From an uncultured Clostridia bacterium (GTDB lineage: Bacteria > Bacillota > Clostridia > Oscillospirales > CAG-272), in the NCBI GenBank assembly GCA_937914815.1, contig CALDMI010000228.1:1-6618 (forward strand): a stretch of DNA of 6,618 bases. The letters run 5' to 3'. The notes beneath the pieces were generated by a model. That model had not been told where the DNA came from. It saw only the letters and a list, made by a program, of their open reading frames with translations, and did no database searches. The number at the start of each line of letters is the position of its first letter. The stretch's first letter is position 1. Positions 5,919-6,618 of the stretch are shown piece after piece. A program made the translations under genes and the position numbers.

Positions 5919-5958
5919 CATTACGAAAAAGTGCGACAAATCACACTTTTTCGTAATG
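5919..5958. repeat. Perfect 15-bp inverted repeat downstream of clpB
   Basis: CATTACGAAAAAGTG (5919-5933) and its exact complement (5944-5958) flank a 10-nt spacer. As RNA it would be a stable hairpin 23 nt after the clpB stop codon on the minus strand. No U-tract follows on either strand, so it is not a standard intrinsic terminator. It may be a 3' stabilising stem, a dispersed palindromic repeat, or a remnant of a small mobile element. Confidence 0.8.
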
Positions 5959-5981
5959 GCTGCGGCTTCAGCCTGCCTTTC

Positions 5982-6618
5982 TCACTTCGTCGCCGCGGTG
6001 AGCGTCTGTCCGTCGAAGTCCACGGTTATCGTGGTGTCGGGGGCTATATCCTCGGAGATAATGAGCCTTGCCACAAGGGTTTCGACATTGCTCTTTATAA
6101 ATCTCTTAAGAGGACGCGCGCCGTAGATCGGGTCGTAAGCAGAGTCGACGATGTACTCCTTTGCGCGGTCGGTGACATTGAGCTTCACCTGCCGCTCCGC
6201 GAGCCTTGCCTCGAGGTCGCGAAGAGCCATAGTCACAATGGAGGTGACATTCGACTTCGTCAGCGGCTTGAAGTAGATTATCTCGTCAAGACGGTTCAAA
6301 AACTCCGGGCGGAAGGAGGATTTCAGAAGGGAGGAGACGCGCTCCTTTGCCTCCGGGCTTATCTCGCCGTCCTTTATTCCGTCAAGAATAATGTCGGAGC
6401 CGAGGTTGCTCGTCATTATGATTATCGTGTTCTTGAAGTCAACCGTTCTTCCGTGGCTGTCGGTAATTCTGCCGTCGTCGAGCACCTGAAGAAGAATGTT
6501 GAACACATCCGGGTGTGCCTTTTCGACCTCGTCGAAGAGGACGACGGAGTAGGGCTTACGGCGCACCTTCTCGGTGAGCTGACCGCCCTCGTCATAGCCG
6601 ACATATCCGGGAGGCGCA
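5982..6618 (-). CDS. clpB: ATP-dependent chaperone ClpB, C-terminal part (N-terminus outside window)
   Basis: This is the last 211 residues of a class-1 Hsp100 AAA+ disaggregase, a cytoplasmic hexamer that threads aggregated protein through its pore and works with DnaK/DnaJ/GrpE. The frame is open to the right edge (first full codon at 6617) and ends at TGA 5984-5982. Visible marks of the second nucleotide-binding domain, numbered from the first visible residue: pore loop GYVG (Y5), Walker B LFDE (27-30), sensor 1 N71 in TSNLGS, arginine finger R109 in [11 protein letters not shown], and sensor 2 R168 in GARPLKR, followed by the small C-terminal domain ending [10 protein letters not shown]. 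These match ClpB more closely than ClpC, ClpA or ClpX, but the N-domain and middle coiled coil lie outside the window. The GTG at 6566 is an internal Val, not a start. Nothing looks broken. Heat-shock control is usual for the family but its promoter is not in view. Confidence 0.95.
   Translation of the reverse strand, partial: APPGYVGYDEGGQLTEKVRRKPYSVVLFDEVEKAHPDVFNILLQVLDDGRITDSHGRTVDFKNTIIIMTSNLGSDIILDGIKDGEISPEAKERVSSLLKSSFRPEFLNRLDEIIYFKPLTKSNVTSIVTMALRDLEARLAERQVKLNVTDRAKEYIVDSAYDPIYGARPLKRFIKSNVETLVARLIISEDIAPDTTITVDFDGQTLTAATK

Noticed and set aside
5958..5973. Small inverted repeat GGCTG / CAGCC near the clpB stop
   Set aside because: A 5-bp stem of this kind is common by chance and it competes with the much stronger adjacent 15-bp dyad.
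1..6618. Defence island, toxin-antitoxin or NAD/ADP-ribose signalling system
   Set aside because: An ADP-ribosylglycohydrolase could be part of one, but no ADP-ribosyltransferase, toxin, nuclease or sensor gene lies beside it, and its own promoter and terminator isolate it from its neighbours.

Overview
The window looks like an ordinary chromosomal segment of a Gram-positive bacterium, most likely an uncultured gut- or rumen-type member of the Clostridia. This is inferred from sigma-70/sigma-A style promoters (TTGAC[A/T], 17 bp, extended -10), strong purine-rich Shine-Dalgarno sites, compact intrinsic terminators with U-tracts, a lipoprotein carrying BspA-type leucine-rich repeats, and G/C-rich third codon positions beside A/T-rich intergenic gaps. 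No rRNA, tRNA, CRISPR array, transposase or phage gene was seen.

Layout from left to right. (1) 1-532, plus: the 3' part of an EamA/DMT-family membrane transporter. It enters from the left edge, and the frame is open from base 2, so the ATG at 68 is internal. (2) 623-2080, minus: a complete 485-residue ADP-ribosylglycohydrolase-family enzyme with a beta-rich C-terminal extension, its own promoter and its own terminator. (3) 2252-4555, minus: a 767-residue surface lipoprotein with N-terminal beta-sandwich regions and a C-terminal BspA-type LRR region, also with its own promoter and terminator. (4) 4726-5358, plus: a HAD-family phosphatase-like protein transcribed divergently from the lipoprotein gene. 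(5) 5390-5719, plus: an unrecognised acidic 109-residue protein, probably cotranscribed with the HAD gene. (6) 5982-6618, minus: the C-terminal third of the second AAA+ module of the disaggregase ClpB, running off the right edge.

The genes are mostly monocistronic. Terminators separate the lipoprotein from the ADP-ribosylglycohydrolase and close the latter against the transporter. A bidirectional terminator separates the small plus-strand gene from clpB. There is no obvious shared pathway: transport, a glycohydrolase, an envelope adhesin-like lipoprotein, a phosphatase and a heat-shock chaperone sit side by side.

The points most worth a second look are the altered metal-site motifs and extra domain of the glycohydrolase, the orphan 109-residue protein with a GC hairpin just before its ribosome binding site, and the cluster of three dyads at the 3' end of clpB. 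I did not find convincing evidence of a new multi-gene system.
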